Source of the DNA: Candidatus Cloacimonadota bacterium
GTDB lineage: Bacteria; Cloacimonadota; Cloacimonadia; Cloacimonadales; Cloacimonadaceae
NCBI GenBank assembly: GCA_028681035.1
Contig: JAQUJJ010000071.1
Coordinates: forward strand, 1 to 17,867
DNA length: 17,867 nucleotides
Reading direction: 5' to 3'
The notes beneath the pieces are model-generated. The model was given only the letters and a program-made list of their open reading frames with translations, ran no database searches and was not told the DNA's origin. Position numbers and translations under genes: made by a program. Of this stretch, positions 1 through 8,123 are shown piece by piece; within the stretch, counting starts at the first letter, position 1; every line of letters begins with the position of its first letter.

Positions 1-1
1 G

Positions 2-2437
2 CTTCTGGGTGTGAAAAAGCGAGGCAAGAAAATAATGGGTTTACTCGATCTTGATCCCCCGCCCCTGTTTGATCTAGTAATAGTTGATGAAGCTCACCAC
101 ATAAGAAACGAAAACACGGCTAACCATAAGATTGTTAAGTTCTTCTGCGACAATGCCGAAGCTGTTGTGTTTCTTACCGCAACTCCCATTCAAATGGGCA
201 ACCGAGACCTGTTTGTCCTGTTAAATACTCTTAGACCTGATTTGATTATCAATGAGAAGAATTTTGAGCATCTCTCCGCGCCAAACAAATTTATTAATTC
301 CGCAGCCAAATTGGTCAGACAGGCAAATACAAATTGGCAGAACGAAGCTGCTGAGTCGCTCAGAGAGGCTGCTGATACAGCTTGGGGACATTCAATGCTT
401 ACAACTAATCCCACCTGGGTTAGGCTAATCAAGGACTTGGATGGTAGCGACTTAAAGCAGGAAAGGCGAGTTCAGATGATCTCTGAGGTTGAAGACCTGC
501 ATACATTTAATGGGATAATCAACCGCACCCGAAGAAGGGATATTGATGTTATAACTACCAGATCCCCTGAAACCTTATCTATCCCGTTTACTCTTGAGCA
601 AGAGTTTATCCATACTGAATTATTATCTATCCAGAAAACCATTCTGAGCAGCATTCATGGATCCACCTCTATAAACTTCATGATGTCCACGATCAGAAGG
701 CAGGCGGCAAGCTGTATTTTGGGTTTAGTACCCTTTTTAAGGGATATTCTAAGCAGACACCTCAGTGATCTTGATTGGGATGAAATGGATCAAACTGCTC
801 CGAATGAACAAATGATCAATGAGATCAAAGATCAAGTCAATGCGATGATTGAGCTATGTAGCTCGCTTAGCAATGAAGATCCGAAGTTGGCTGCATTAAA
901 GAGAATAATATCCGACAAACAAACGCTTGAAAATAACAAGATCATGGTATTCAGCAGTTTCCGGCATACACTTAGCTATTTGTATAGGCATCTTATAAAA
1001 GATGGATTTAGGATTGGTTTGATCCATGGAGGTACCAAAGATGAGGACAGGAAAGAGCTGAAAAGACGATTTGAGCTATCCAGGGAAGAGCAAGATTGCA
1101 TTGACGTGATGCTCTTCTCCGAAGTTGGTTGTGAAGGATTAGATTACCAGTTCTGCGATGCTATGGTAAATTATGATTTACCATGGAACCCGATGAGGAT
1201 AGAACAACGGATAGGGCGCATCGACCGACGTAAACAAAAAAGCCCTAAGGTGTTCATTTACAATATGATTACACCCGGTACAATCGATGCAGATATCTAC
1301 GACAGATGTTTAATAAGAATAGGCATCTTTAATAGTTCCCTGGGCGATTCGGAAGCCATTCTTGGAGACATTGCCTCAAAGATCAGGATAATTGGAGAAA
1401 ATCTGGAACTTACACCTGAAGAGCGAAAGGACAAGTTACAGCAGTTAGCTGATAACGAGATTAGAACAATCCAGGAACAGGAAAAGCTGGAACAGCAACA
1501 ATATGAGCTTTTTGGGATAGATGTTCCCAAGAAGCAAGCTGAGAAAGACATCCATTCAGCTAGCAGCTTCTGGCTCTCACCCAAGATGCTGGAGCATATG
1601 ATTTCCTGCTACTTGAAAAATCGAATTGGAAGAGATCAAGTGTATTTCTTGGGTGATAAAGAGTCAAAAACACTACGCTTAGCTCAGGAAGCCCGTGCCA
1701 AACTACTTGCAGACTACCAGTCCCTCAAGTTGCCTAATACGATGACCGGGAGAGAGTGGGAACTTTATCTAAAGGGCGGCAATCAGTATATAGGCGTAAC
1801 TTTTAATATTAGTTATGCGATGGACAATTCGAAAGTTGTGTTGCTAAACCCTATCCATCCTATGGTAAAACAAGCAGCAAGTTTTCTGAAGCAAAGTAGT
1901 GATACCTATGCTCTTTTGGATGTAACTGATGCACTTCTGACTGCAGGATCGTATAATTTTGTTATTTATCAATGGCAGTTACATGGATTGAAAAACGATC
2001 TTAAGCTGCAAACTGTGTGCTCTTCAGAGACTATTGGCAATTCTTTAACAAGACTACTTGAGTTGGCTACCAATGCTGCTGAAGGCTCATTTGGGGAAGT
2101 TTCACCTGACCATTGGGACTATTTGGATAAAGAGCATTACAAGCTGTGGAATCTGGCTAAAGCCGATCACAGGGCAAAGGTTTCTGATCTTGTAGCTTAT
2201 CGGAAAGAAAGTTTGAAGACCACCCACAAAGCAAGGATGGAATTTATAAACGACAAAATCAGTAGCATGATAGAGGAAAAAATACTCAGAATGTACTATT
2301 CATGGCTGGCAAACGCAGAAGCCGATTTTGCCAGACGGATGCAGGAGCTGGATATTGCTGTGGAAAAAGCTGACATCACGGCCAATGTGGTTATGTATGG
2401 GATTATCAGGATTAAGGAGAATAGGCATGGCAATTGA
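2..2437 (+). CDS. SNF2/RapA-type helicase, 5'-truncated by window edge
   Basis: Superfamily 2 helicase of the SNF2/RapA group, expected to be an ATP-driven DNA or RNA translocase. The frame is open to the left edge. A GTG at 11 could be read as a start, but Walker A motif I is missing, so the true start lies upstream. Counting from that GTG, motif II is DEAH (about residues 26-29), motif III is TATP (56-59), and motifs V/VI are GCEGLDY and RIEQRIGRIDRR (about 370-410). The stretch RIGIFNSSLGD after motif VI is typical of RapA/HepA-like proteins. A Glu/Gln-rich, probably coiled-coil segment follows (about 470-510), then a long C-terminal region I do not recognise. The stop overlaps the next gene by 11 bp, so the two are probably co-translated. 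The helicase call is firm; a defence role is inferred only from the partner gene and the mobile surroundings. Confidence 0.85.
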   Translation, partial: LLGVKKRGKKIMGLLDLDPPPLFDLVIVDEAHHIRNENTANHKIVKFFCDNAEAVVFLTATPIQMGNRDLFVLLNTLRPDLIINEKNFEHLSAPNKFINSAAKLVRQANTNWQNEAAESLREAADTAWGHSMLTTNPTWVRLIKDLDGSDLKQERRVQMISEVEDLHTFNGIINRTRRRDIDVITTRSPETLSIPFTLEQEFIHTELLSIQKTILSSIHGSTSINFMMSTIRRQAASCILGLVPFLRDILSRHLSDLDWDEMDQTAPNEQMINEIKDQVNAMIELCSSLSNEDPKLAALKRIISDKQTLENNKIMVFSSFRHTLSYLYRHLIKDGFRIGLIHGGTKDEDRKELKRRFELSREEQDCIDVMLFSEVGCEGLDYQFCDAMVNYDLPWNPMRIEQRIGRIDRRKQKSPKVFIYNMITPGTIDADIYDRCLIRIGIFNSSLGDSEAILGDIASKIRIIGENLELTPEERKDKLQQLADNEIRTIQEQEKLEQQQYELFGIDVPKKQAEKDIHSASSFWLSPKMLEHMISCYLKNRIGRDQVYFLGDKESKTLRLAQEARAKLLADYQSLKLPNTMTGREWELYLKGGNQYIGVTFNISYAMDNSKVVLLNPIHPMVKQAASFLKQSSDTYALLDVTDALLTAGSYNFVIYQWQLHGLKNDLKLQTVCSSETIGNSLTRLLELATNAAEGSFGEVSPDHWDYLDKEHYKLWNLAKADHRAKVSDLVAYRKESLKTTHKARMEFINDKISSMIEEKILRMYYSWLANAEADFARRMQELDIAVEKADITANVVMYGIIRIKENRHGN

Positions 2438-5400
2438 TTTTGAAAAGATCAGAATTGATAATATTCGAAGATACGGTGAAGATACTGATTGGTTAGAATT
2501 ACTGGAGATGCTTTATCCGGATCACACCCATTATATCTATGAGTTACTTCAGAATGCTGAGGACGTGAGAGCCACATCGGTCAGATTCTCATTACATTCG
2601 GATAGGTTGGAATTTGAACACAACGGCAGATTATTCAATGAGGCCGATGTCAGAGGGATATGCGGTATTAGGAAAGGAACTAAAACTGATGACCTTACTC
2701 AAATTGGAAAATTCGGTATTGGCTTTAAATCTGTTTATGCAATCACCAAAAATCCCGAGATACACTCGGGAAATGATCATTTCAGGATTGAGCATTATGT
2801 GCGCCCATTTAGTTGCGAAGAAAGGACTGCATCCAAGAAAAACATAACTCTATTCGTTTTCCCTTTCGATAGAGATGATATTAAGCCTGCTGAGATTTTT
2901 TCAGTCTTGGATAATTCACTAAGATCTATGCCAGCATACACTATTCTCTTTCTCAAGAAGATCGCAAAAATCCAGATTACTGTGAATAATGAATCTTTTG
3001 TGACCATATCCAAGCGTGTTACTGCAGTTGGATCTAATGGAATTAGCGAGATAGTGTTAGAAAAAGGAAATCATAACAAAGAAAGATATTTAATCTTCTC
3101 AAAACCTGTTGAACACAATTATCCAGGATTATCTGTTGAAATAGCCTTTCTTCTCACCCCAGCAGGAACTGTGAGCAGAGTTAAAAATTCCAACCTTGTT
3201 GTTTCATTTCCCACGGAAAAGGAAACACATCTGGGTTTTTTGATTCAAGGGCCTTATAGGACAACACCAGCAAGAGACAACATTCCTGATCAAGATGAAT
3301 TCAATAAGCTATTGATTAACCTTACGGCAGATCTTATGGTCGACGCTTTAGTATGGTTAAAAGATAATGGATACATTGATTCTGATACATACGATTTGCT
3401 GCCTATAGATGAATTGTATTATGCAAGTGGGACAATGTTCAGTCCATTCTACGATAAGCTTAGTATCGCATTCATTGAAAGCAGCTTACTAATGACAAGC
3501 ACTCTAACGAAGACTGGAAGTGTTTTATTTACTTCATCTAAGAAATTAGCATTGGCGAGAAATACAGAGATGAGAATGATGATTGACAATTCTATGCTGA
3601 CGGATTTAACCCAAGGTAAAATCGAATACTGGCTAAATGGCAATATAACAGATCAGACAAAACCTGCATTGTACAGGTACATCAGAGACAAACTCAAAGT
3701 AAAAGAATTCCGCCCTGAAGACATAATCGTGCTATTGACTAAGCCGTTTATCGAAAAACAAAGCGACAAATGGTTTATTGATTTGTATAAGCTCATTCAG
3801 ACACAAAAACAATGGATAAACAATTTAAATCAACACAAAAAACTCAACAGATCGGGGATATACAGTAGCGTTCCATTCTTAAACAAACCTATAGTGCGTT
3901 TGCAGAACAATGAACATGTGGTGCCATTCAAAAAAATTGACTGCCTTGAACCATCTGCTTATTTAAGTACCGTAGTTGAAACTGATTTGCCTTGTGTAAA
4001 ATCTATTATCACTGAGGACGCTGATGTTTGTGGATTTTTTAAATCTCTTGGATATACTGAACCCAGTGAGGTTGAGTATGTTATAGAGTATATAATTCCC
4101 GCATTAAATGAGCGTGCCGACCAGGATTTAAAACTGGAAGACATCCAAACCAATGCACGGAAAGTAACTGCAGCTTGGGGAAAAGCAAATAACGACCAAA
4201 AGAAAGTTATCAAGACGAATCTCGAGGGGAAGAAATGGCTTTTGTCACATAGTTTTGCAGATGCAGAAACGTACATTGCAGTGAACCATGCAGATTGTTA
4301 CCTTCCAAGCCATGACATCAACCTTTTGTTTGCAGGTACCGAATCCCTCTATTTTTTATGCTCAGAGCTTGCAGATTTGAATGACATCTTGATCGAAATG
4401 GGAGCAAAAAACAAGATTCTGATAAATCATAAAGCTATCCTTTACAATAGATATGTTATTCTACGAGATTATCATGGAGACCACATGAGAGGATTGAATG
4501 GCTTCGATCCCGGAGCATATTTTGATGAGCTTACTTGTGCTTTCGTCGATATATCTGTTGAAAAAGCATGCTTCATCTGGAACGCCATTCTTATCCCCAA
4601 CAAACACTTAATCAAAGGAAAAGTTGAGACTTCAACTACAAAAGGATATAATGATTCTGAAATATCTGAGATAAGATCAATACTAGGAAATATTGTCACA
4701 TTTCTTCCTTGGGTCCCTGATAATAAAGGACAGTTCAACAAACCTGCAGATATGTCGATTTCAGATCTTCCGATAGGATTTATACCTGATAAAGAACTAG
4801 CGGATGCTCTGGGAATGATAATCCCAGAAAATGATTCTATGGCAGAACTTGCAGAAGTCGTTGGAATTCCTTTGGAACTGATCAAGTTGTTAAAAGAAAA
4901 TTTTCTGGGAATACCTAGTTTGCTTGACTCAGTAAAAAATCTAATAAACAATGCCAATATGAAATCACAAGATTTTCATGATGAAAATGAGAAGAAACCA
5001 GAGTTTCCTGAATCTGAAGTCCCTGATCCGGAAAGTAGAGCGGAGAAAGTTGCAGACTGTTTAGATGATAACCCAAAAAAAACTTACGAAAAAAGAGCGC
5101 GTACAGTAAGAACATCTGGATCTTCTTCTGATAACGAACCATATCTTCGTAATTACTATACTAATTCAGATGGCGAGATGGTTTGCCAGATTTGTGAGGA
5201 GAAAATGCCTTTCAAAAAAAGGTCGGGTGTGTTCTATTTTGAAGCAGTTGAAATGTTAAACAAGCGATTACTAGATATTGAAACTGAATACATGTACTTA
5301 GCTTTATGCCCTGTCTGTTCTGCAAAATACAAGGAATTTATCAAAGTTGATGAGTACAAATTACTATTGATTATTGATCACTTCCTACATAGTGATAATA

Positions 5401-5525
5401 CAAAGATTGTTATAGAAACAGACTGCCAGGAGTCAATTCGCTTTAACTCTCCTCATTTTATAGACGTTAAAAGTACTTTGTGTGACCTTATGAGATTGGA
5501 TCAGAAGAGGAAGATACATAAGTAG
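2427..5525 (+). CDS. Sacsin/Hsp90-like ATPase with C-terminal Cys4 (degenerate HNH-like) zinc site
   Basis: Large protein (1032 aa) with an N-terminal GHKL/Bergerat ATPase domain of the sacsin / NO VEIN type. The N-box is ELLQNAED (residues 39-46), the G1-like motif is HNGRLF (65-70), and the G2 lid is GKFGIGF (94-100). Residues about 130-880 are unassigned. A charged linker (about 850-900) precedes a C-terminal domain with CQIC (C920, C923) and CPVC (C961, C964). Between them is YFEA, which in HNH nucleases is usually followed by histidines; here it is followed by VEM. I chose ATG 2427 because AAGGAG sits 7 nt upstream and the ATPase fold begins soon after; an in-frame ATG at 2328 would lie deep inside the helicase gene. 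Co-transcription with the SNF2 helicase is likely. ATPase/helicase pairs of this kind occur in anti-phage loci, but I cannot match this pair to a named system. Confidence 0.85.
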   Translation: MAIDFEKIRIDNIRRYGEDTDWLELLEMLYPDHTHYIYELLQNAEDVRATSVRFSLHSDRLEFEHNGRLFNEADVRGICGIRKGTKTDDLTQIGKFGIGFKSVYAITKNPEIHSGNDHFRIEHYVRPFSCEERTASKKNITLFVFPFDRDDIKPAEIFSVLDNSLRSMPAYTILFLKKIAKIQITVNNESFVTISKRVTAVGSNGISEIVLEKGNHNKERYLIFSKPVEHNYPGLSVEIAFLLTPAGTVSRVKNSNLVVSFPTEKETHLGFLIQGPYRTTPARDNIPDQDEFNKLLINLTADLMVDALVWLKDNGYIDSDTYDLLPIDELYYASGTMFSPFYDKLSIAFIESSLLMTSTLTKTGSVLFTSSKKLALARNTEMRMMIDNSMLTDLTQGKIEYWLNGNITDQTKPALYRYIRDKLKVKEFRPEDIIVLLTKPFIEKQSDKWFIDLYKLIQTQKQWINNLNQHKKLNRSGIYSSVPFLNKPIVRLQNNEHVVPFKKIDCLEPSAYLSTVVETDLPCVKSIITEDADVCGFFKSLGYTEPSEVEYVIEYIIPALNERADQDLKLEDIQTNARKVTAAWGKANNDQKKVIKTNLEGKKWLLSHSFADAETYIAVNHADCYLPSHDINLLFAGTESLYFLCSELADLNDILIEMGAKNKILINHKAILYNRYVILRDYHGDHMRGLNGFDPGAYFDELTCAFVDISVEKACFIWNAILIPNKHLIKGKVETSTTKGYNDSEISEIRSILGNIVTFLPWVPDNKGQFNKPADMSISDLPIGFIPDKELADALGMIIPENDSMAELAEVVGIPLELIKLLKENFLGIPSLLDSVKNLINNANMKSQDFHDENEKKPEFPESEVPDPESRAEKVADCLDDNPKKTYEKRARTVRTSGSSSDNEPYLRNYYTNSDGEMVCQICEEKMPFKKRSGVFYFEAVEMLNKRLLDIETEYMYLALCPVCSAKYKEFIKVDEYKLLLIIDHFLHSDNTKIVIETDCQESIRFNSPHFIDVKSTLCDLMRLDQKRKIHK

Positions 5526-5528
5526 CTC

Positions 5529-5740
5529 TGTCAAGAAGTGACACCCCAAATGTCATAAAGCGACCACTGTGGCAAGTAGGCATAAACCTTTATCCGGTGC
5601 AAAGATGCTTAGGTCTGCTTTCGGAAATGTCTGTATGTTAACAAAATAGATCAGGTCAAGAGACCCACCGTGTGAGTGGAGGGGTTTGAAAGAGAGATTT
5701 GTGGATGGTCTGAATGGAGTCTATTTAAACCATCTCAGTA
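5529..5740 (+). repeat. Left-end-like repeat (copy D), internally deleted
   Basis: This begins TGTCAAGAAGTGACACCCC, 4 nt after the ATPase stop codon. It matches 7766-8062 along most of its length: first the block with AAATGTCAT and CATAAACCTTTATC, then from about 5640 the part corresponding to about 7966-8060. The segment equivalent to 7877-7965 (the TTTGGACT block) is absent. The site CACTGTGGCA (5565-5574) differs by one base from the element 1 motif CACTGTGACA. It is probably a decayed or solo transposon end of the element 1 family, with its TG facing the ATPase gene. Confidence 0.65.
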
Positions 5741-6341
5741 GTCCATTGAAATTAGTGATTTAAAAATAGTCTTGCCTCAATTAACAGAAACGAATAGAAA
5801 GAAATCAATATGAAAAAGATGAATATATTCGTATTGGTTTATGGGGCAGAGAAATAGATATGATTGGCTTGGGAATGTGTCATAACACCTCTTTATCAAG
5901 CTGCCCACCGTCAGTCAACTGGCGAAAGCACTTGACAAGGAATACCAACAGTTTAAGAAACTGCAAAAGCAGGCTGCGTAAAGTAGCTGGCTTAAAGCCA
6001 AGACAGAAGCCATGAGCCCAATGCCTTGTATCATTCTACAATCCAGATCGATATTTCGAGAAAAGTTGGGCTTGTGCATATAGAAATTGTGATTAAACTA
6101 TATTTAACAGAACATTTAGTCAACTTGCAACTTAAAATGTTCTCGAATAACTCAGAAACTGCGAGTTGGTGTAGTTTAGGTGAGGTGGATGCAGAAAAAG
6201 GTTGAACCTAATTCCCCTAATTGCTCGGATGTTTTTAAAAACCAAAGGACGAGGAACATGCTCAATTTGAGCTATATCGAATGAATTGGGAAGCGAAAAA
6301 GCTAAACACGTATAACACATAAATTAAGGAGAAAAAACATT
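5741..6341. other. Intergenic region with possible gene remnants
   Basis: No intact gene is evident in these 600 bases. A short open stretch on the + strand (5886-5981) ends in a Lys/Gln-rich, coding-like tail (LAKALDKEYQQFKKLQKQ) and has no start; it could be the 3' end of a lost gene. An inverted repeat lies at 6109-6143 and a 12-bp palindrome, GTTTTTAAAAAC, at 6231-6242. The promoter of the following baeRF-type gene must lie here, but no convincing -35/-10 pair stands out. Confidence 0.4.
6109..6143. repeat. Inverted repeat, 9-bp arms
   Basis: AGAACATTT (6109-6117) and AAATGTTCT (6135-6143) are perfect inverted arms around a 17-nt loop. The loop contains CAACTTGCAACTT, itself a short direct repeat. 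There is no trailing T-run, so it is not a classical terminator. It lies about 200 nt upstream of the baeRF-type gene and could be an operator or simply a hairpin; its function is unknown. Confidence 0.35.
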
Positions 6342-7496
6342 TTGGAATTACTTACAAATGAACTAGTTCAGGAGCTTCTGGCAGTCGATGAATCGACTTG
6401 CCTTTCACTTTATATGCCTACGCACCGAAAACATGCTGAGAATCTTCAGGATAGCATTGTTTTTAAAAATCTTATTCAGAAACTGGAGGATTCGCTGAGG
6501 CAGAAGTATTCAGCCGCCGAAACTAAAAAACATCTTGAGCCTATAAATGCCCTTATTGACGACAAAGATCTTTGGAATCACACATCAGACGGGCTGGCTG
6601 TTTTTAGTGCAGAAGGAATATTTAAAGTGGTTGAATTGCATAAATCGGTTGAGGAATTGGCCATAGTTGCCAACAGTTTCCATACTAAACCACTACGGAA
6701 GTATTTACAATCGGGTGACCACTTCCACGTTTTGTGTTTAACCCTTAATGATATCCGTCTTTTTGAAGGCAACCGTCGCTCACTTTTTGAAGTTGAACTC
6801 ACTACTGATATTCCAAAAACCTTAGCAGAAATGCTTGGTAGTGATGTGGACGACAAGCATTCGAACCTTGCAAATTATGGCGGCACCAGAAGTGATAGAA
6901 TGCCTATATTCCACGGTTATGGCGGCAAAAAGGAGGAAACTGAGAAAGTGGCTGAAAGTTTTTTCCGTGTGGTCGCGAGTGCAATTGACGAGCACTATTC
7001 AAAGCCCTTAGGTTGGCCACTTATACTTGTTGCATTGCCGGAACACCACAGCCTTTTTTATAAGGTAAACAAAAACCCTTTGTTGATTTCGAAAGGAATT
7101 CCGATAAATCCTTGGTCCGTTTCACCAGAAAAGCTGGCAAGTATGGCATGGGAAATAATGGAACCCGAATATAACCTGAAGCTTGACAATCTGGTTGCCC
7201 GGTTTGAACAGGAAAGGGCAAATGGTAAAGGCAGTGACGACTACAAAGAAATAGCAGTAGCTGCGGTTGAAGGACGGGTTGACACACTTATTGTTGAAGC
7301 TGACCGTATTATTGCAGTCAGGATAACTAATCTGGAGACAGGAGATACGCAGAAAAAAGATTTGACAAATCCAAAAGTAGATGACCTGCTTGATGATTTG
7401 GGTGAACTGGTAACAAAAATGGGAGGGCAGGTGATGGTTTTCCCAAGCGATAAAATGCCTTCTGTTAAAGGGTTGGCAGCAATATATCGATATTAA
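6342..7496 (+). CDS. baeRF-type (bacterial eRF1/Pelota-like) protein
   Basis: Protein of 384 aa resembling the bacterial archaeo-eukaryotic release-factor-like (baeRF) families. The N-terminal domain contains a typical LSLYMPTHR stretch, and the central part has the GDHFHVLCLTLNDIRLFEGNR segment. The C-terminal domain (about residues 280-384) has the eRF1/Pelota domain-3 pattern: AVEGRVDTLIVE, then GGQVMVFPSDKMP and GLAAIYRY at the very end. The members are soluble and probably cytoplasmic; a ribosome-related or stress role is assumed for the family but not shown. The start is TTG at 6342, with AAGGAG 10 nt upstream; there is no nearby ATG that keeps the full N-terminal domain. It stands alone between transposon-end repeats and has no evident link to its neighbours. 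It may be original host DNA. Confidence 0.75.
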   Translation: MELLTNELVQELLAVDESTCLSLYMPTHRKHAENLQDSIVFKNLIQKLEDSLRQKYSAAETKKHLEPINALIDDKDLWNHTSDGLAVFSAEGIFKVVELHKSVEELAIVANSFHTKPLRKYLQSGDHFHVLCLTLNDIRLFEGNRRSLFEVELTTDIPKTLAEMLGSDVDDKHSNLANYGGTRSDRMPIFHGYGGKKEETEKVAESFFRVVASAIDEHYSKPLGWPLILVALPEHHSLFYKVNKNPLLISKGIPINPWSVSPEKLASMAWEIMEPEYNLKLDNLVARFEQERANGKGSDDYKEIAVAAVEGRVDTLIVEADRIIAVRITNLETGDTQKKDLTNPKVDDLLDDLGELVTKMGGQVMVFPSDKMPSVKGLAAIYRY

Positions 7497-7557
7497 TTTA
7501 AGGTGCTTTCCCAATTCAATAGAAGAAGTCCTTAAAGAAATAATTGTTGATTCATTG

Positions 7558-7674
7558 TCTGGGCTTTCAGAAAGTTGTCATGCTGGTTTTGGACTTGTTT
7601 GGACTGATTTGTGAAAGCTTTATGTAAAATTAGGCATTGTTTTAGACTGGTTTCGGAACTCTCTGGGGCTCAAC
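7558..7674 (+). repeat. Partial left-end repeat (copy A)
   Basis: Matches about 7855-7966 (inner part of the element 1 left end). Shared landmarks in order are GTCAT, GGTTTTGGACTT, TTTGGACTG, TTTGTGA, TTTAGACTGGTTTCGGAACTC (in copy B TTCAGACTGATTTCGGAACTC) and CTCAAC. The outer terminal part, with AGTGACACCCC, is not recognisable upstream, so this is a remnant of an older end rather than a functional one. The rest of 7497-7765 holds nothing else I can support. Confidence 0.6.
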
Positions 7675-7765
7675 ACAAAAGTGGCACATTCTGAGGGTAT
7701 TCCCGCTGTTTTGTCAAACGGCTGTCACGATTTGATTTTACAGGTAGCACTTCTTAAGCATGGGG

Positions 7766-8062
7766 TGGTAAGAAGTGACACCCCAAATGTCATATAGCGA
7801 TCACTGTGACAAAGAGGCATAAACCTTTATCAGGTGCAGAGATGCTTAGGACTGCTTATGGAAAGATGTCATAGCGGTTTTGGACTTCTTTGGACTGTTT
7901 TGTGACAGTTATATGTCAAATCTGGACTCTTTTCAGACTGATTTCGGAACTCGCTGAATCTCAACGAAATAGACCAGTTGGGAAGACTCGCAGTGTAAGT
8001 GGAACGGTTCCGCGGAGAGATATGTCTGCCGTCTGAAACGGGTCTAAATGAACTACTGGTAA
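7766..8062 (+). mobile_element. Element 1 left end (copy B)
   Basis: Candidate complete left terminus. It starts TGGTAAGAAGTGACACCCC; a terminal TG is expected for Mu/Tn7/Tni-type elements. It carries several sites related to TGTGACA: GTGACA (7775-7780), CACTGTGACA (7802-7811), TGTCATA (about 7867-7873), TGTGACA (7901-7907) and TGTCAAA (7914-7920). The 10-mer CACTGTGACA is the same one repeated inside the small HTH gene of element 1, which ties this end to that element. Outer parts match 5529-5640 and 14436-14545; the inner TTTGGACT block matches 7571-7674 and 14543-14632. The exact first base is inferred from the alignment of the three copies. Confidence 0.65.
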
Positions 8063-8123
8063 GTCTAATCCAAGCTTGTTCAAGGCAATCACTATTCGGG
8101 TATCATGTATGATGAAAAACTGG

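Noticed and set aside
2328..2426. Upstream in-frame ATG extending the sacsin-type ATPase gene by 33 residues
   Set aside because: It lies within the helicase gene and lacks an RBS; ATG 2427 has AAGGAG 7 nt upstream and starts a plausible N-terminus.
4472..4957. 161-codon minus-strand open frame inside the ATPase gene
   Set aside because: It is a shadow of a long, motif-bearing gene on the other strand; no RBS or domain.
6130..6320. Minus-strand frame of 62 codons upstream of the baeRF-type gene
   Set aside because: No RBS, no recognisable protein, and it lies across short inverted repeats.
7425..7433. GGQ tripeptide in the baeRF-type protein as the eRF1 catalytic loop
   Set aside because: It is in the C-terminal domain-3 position (GGQVMVF), not the release-factor catalytic loop; coincidental.
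7762..7784. GGGGTG...CACCCC hairpin at the element 1 left terminus
   Set aside because: The left arm is in flanking DNA and is missing from copies D and C, so it is not a property of the end.
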